From CAWIUB01 sp963839995 (GTDB lineage: Bacteria > Actinomycetota > Actinomycetes > Mycobacteriales > Jatrophihabitantaceae): a stretch of DNA of 64,000 nt. This document shows, piece after piece, positions 63,561 through 64,000 of this stretch (the first letter of the stretch is position 1; each line of letters opens with the position of its first letter). The position numbers and the translations under genes were made by a program. The stretch lies in the NCBI GenBank assembly GCA_963839995.1, contig CAWIXH010000001.1, positions 248,001 to 312,000 on the forward strand. Reading direction: 5' to 3'. A model generated the notes under the pieces. The model was not told the origin of the DNA. It made no database searches and saw only the letters and a program-made list of their open reading frames with translations.

Positions 63561-64000
63561 ACCGAGTCTCCGTTCGCGAGGTAGCGGCCAGCGGCCCGGG
63601 CCCGTTCGCGGACCCTCGCCACATCGTCGCCGAGCGCCGTCACATGACCGACGTTGCGTCCGGGCCGGAATTCCTTGCCGTACAGGTGAATCTTCACGTC
63701 TGGCCAGCGCGCCAGGCAATGGTGCACCCGTTCGTCCAGCGCGGCGGGGCGCACTTCGTCCGGTCCGCCATACAGGTTTGCCACGACGACGACCGGCGCG
63801 GTCGCCGTCGTGGCGCCGAGCGGGTAGTCCAGCACGGCGCGCAGGTGCTGCTCGAACTGCGACGTGCGCGCGCCCTCGATCGTCCAGTTGGCGGCGTTGT
63901 CCGGACGCATCGCCAGACCATTCACCAGCAACGCACCGTCGGCCGACACGAACAGTCCGACCGCAAGCACGCCGGTCACGTCCAGCTCGGACGCGATGCG
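63557..64000 (-). CDS. purK: N5-carboxyaminoimidazole ribonucleotide synthase, 5' part outside window
   Basis: Only the C-terminal 147 codons are visible; the frame is open to base 64000. TGVLAVGLFVSADGALLVNGLAMRPDN, NWTIEGARTSQFEQHLRAVLDYPLG and KEFRPGRNVGHVTALGDD are the ATP-grasp C-terminal motifs of PurK. It carboxylates AIR using ATP and bicarbonate, handing the product to PurE. Confidence 0.93.
   Translation of the reverse strand, partial: RIASELDVTGVLAVGLFVSADGALLVNGLAMRPDNAANWTIEGARTSQFEQHLRAVLDYPLGATTATAPVVVVANLYGGPDEVRPAALDERVHHCLARWPDVKIHLYGKEFRPGRNVGHVTALGDDVARVRERARAAGRYLANGDSV

Overview
The window is high-GC actinobacterial chromosome, probably a soil or marine actinomycete of the Frankiales/Jatrophihabitans/Sporichthya type; this is inferred from composition, GTG/TTG starts, ATGA/GTGA-coupled operons and gene order, and the genus is not determined. 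The order manB-like, wbbL, then LCP protein and TIGR03089 protein, and finally purE/purK matches the order I know from mycobacteria (Rv3264c-Rv3268 ... Rv3275c-Rv3276c). Here that conserved backbone is split by a large cell-surface polysaccharide cluster and by a toxin-antitoxin (TA) island.

Layout. 1-1.7 kb: Uma2-like protein and a HicAB module with a broken hicA. 1.7-5.8 kb: AlkA-like DNA glycosylase, sugar-1-phosphate nucleotidyltransferase, WbbL-type rhamnosyltransferase (frameshifted) and a GT4 enzyme. 5.8-35.6 kb: surface polysaccharide cluster with flippase-like membrane proteins, methyltransferases, many GT2/GT4 glycosyltransferases, GT-C membrane glycosyltransferases, two GDP-mannose 4,6-dehydratase-like genes, rmlB/rmlD, and a coupled operon of FkbM methyltransferase, two GT4 enzymes, Wzm and Wzt. 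It encodes nucleotide-sugar synthesis (GDP-6-deoxymannose and dTDP-rhamnose), glycan assembly, and export by an ABC transporter of the Wzm/Wzt type. 35.7-50.6 kb: LytR-CpsA-Psr (LCP) genes, which in other bacteria attach glycans to the wall, embedded in an island of repeats and TA modules. A 3.86-kb block (LCP, TIGR03089, relBE, TIGR03089 fragment, vapBC) is tandemly duplicated; its vapBC recurs a third time, and pieces of TIGR03089 recur at least eight times between TA modules. 50.6-64 kb: another GT-C enzyme, 3-oxoacid CoA-transferase, glyA behind a ZTP riboswitch, gnd, pgi, UDP-glucose dehydrogenase, two more VapBC/FitAB modules, an orphaned ABC permease, and purE/purK.

Two themes stand out. 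First, nearly all TA operons, and the LCP genes, carry a -10 hexamer 6-8 nt before the start codon, the geometry of leaderless transcripts. Second, frameshifts are unusually dense (wbbL, two flippase/glycosyltransferase genes, a methyltransferase, two LCP genes, several toxins), so either the region is decaying or the assembly has indel errors. Intact neighbours of similar length argue against a uniformly bad sequence, but I cannot settle this from the sequence alone. No transposase, integrase, tRNA, rRNA or CRISPR array was seen.
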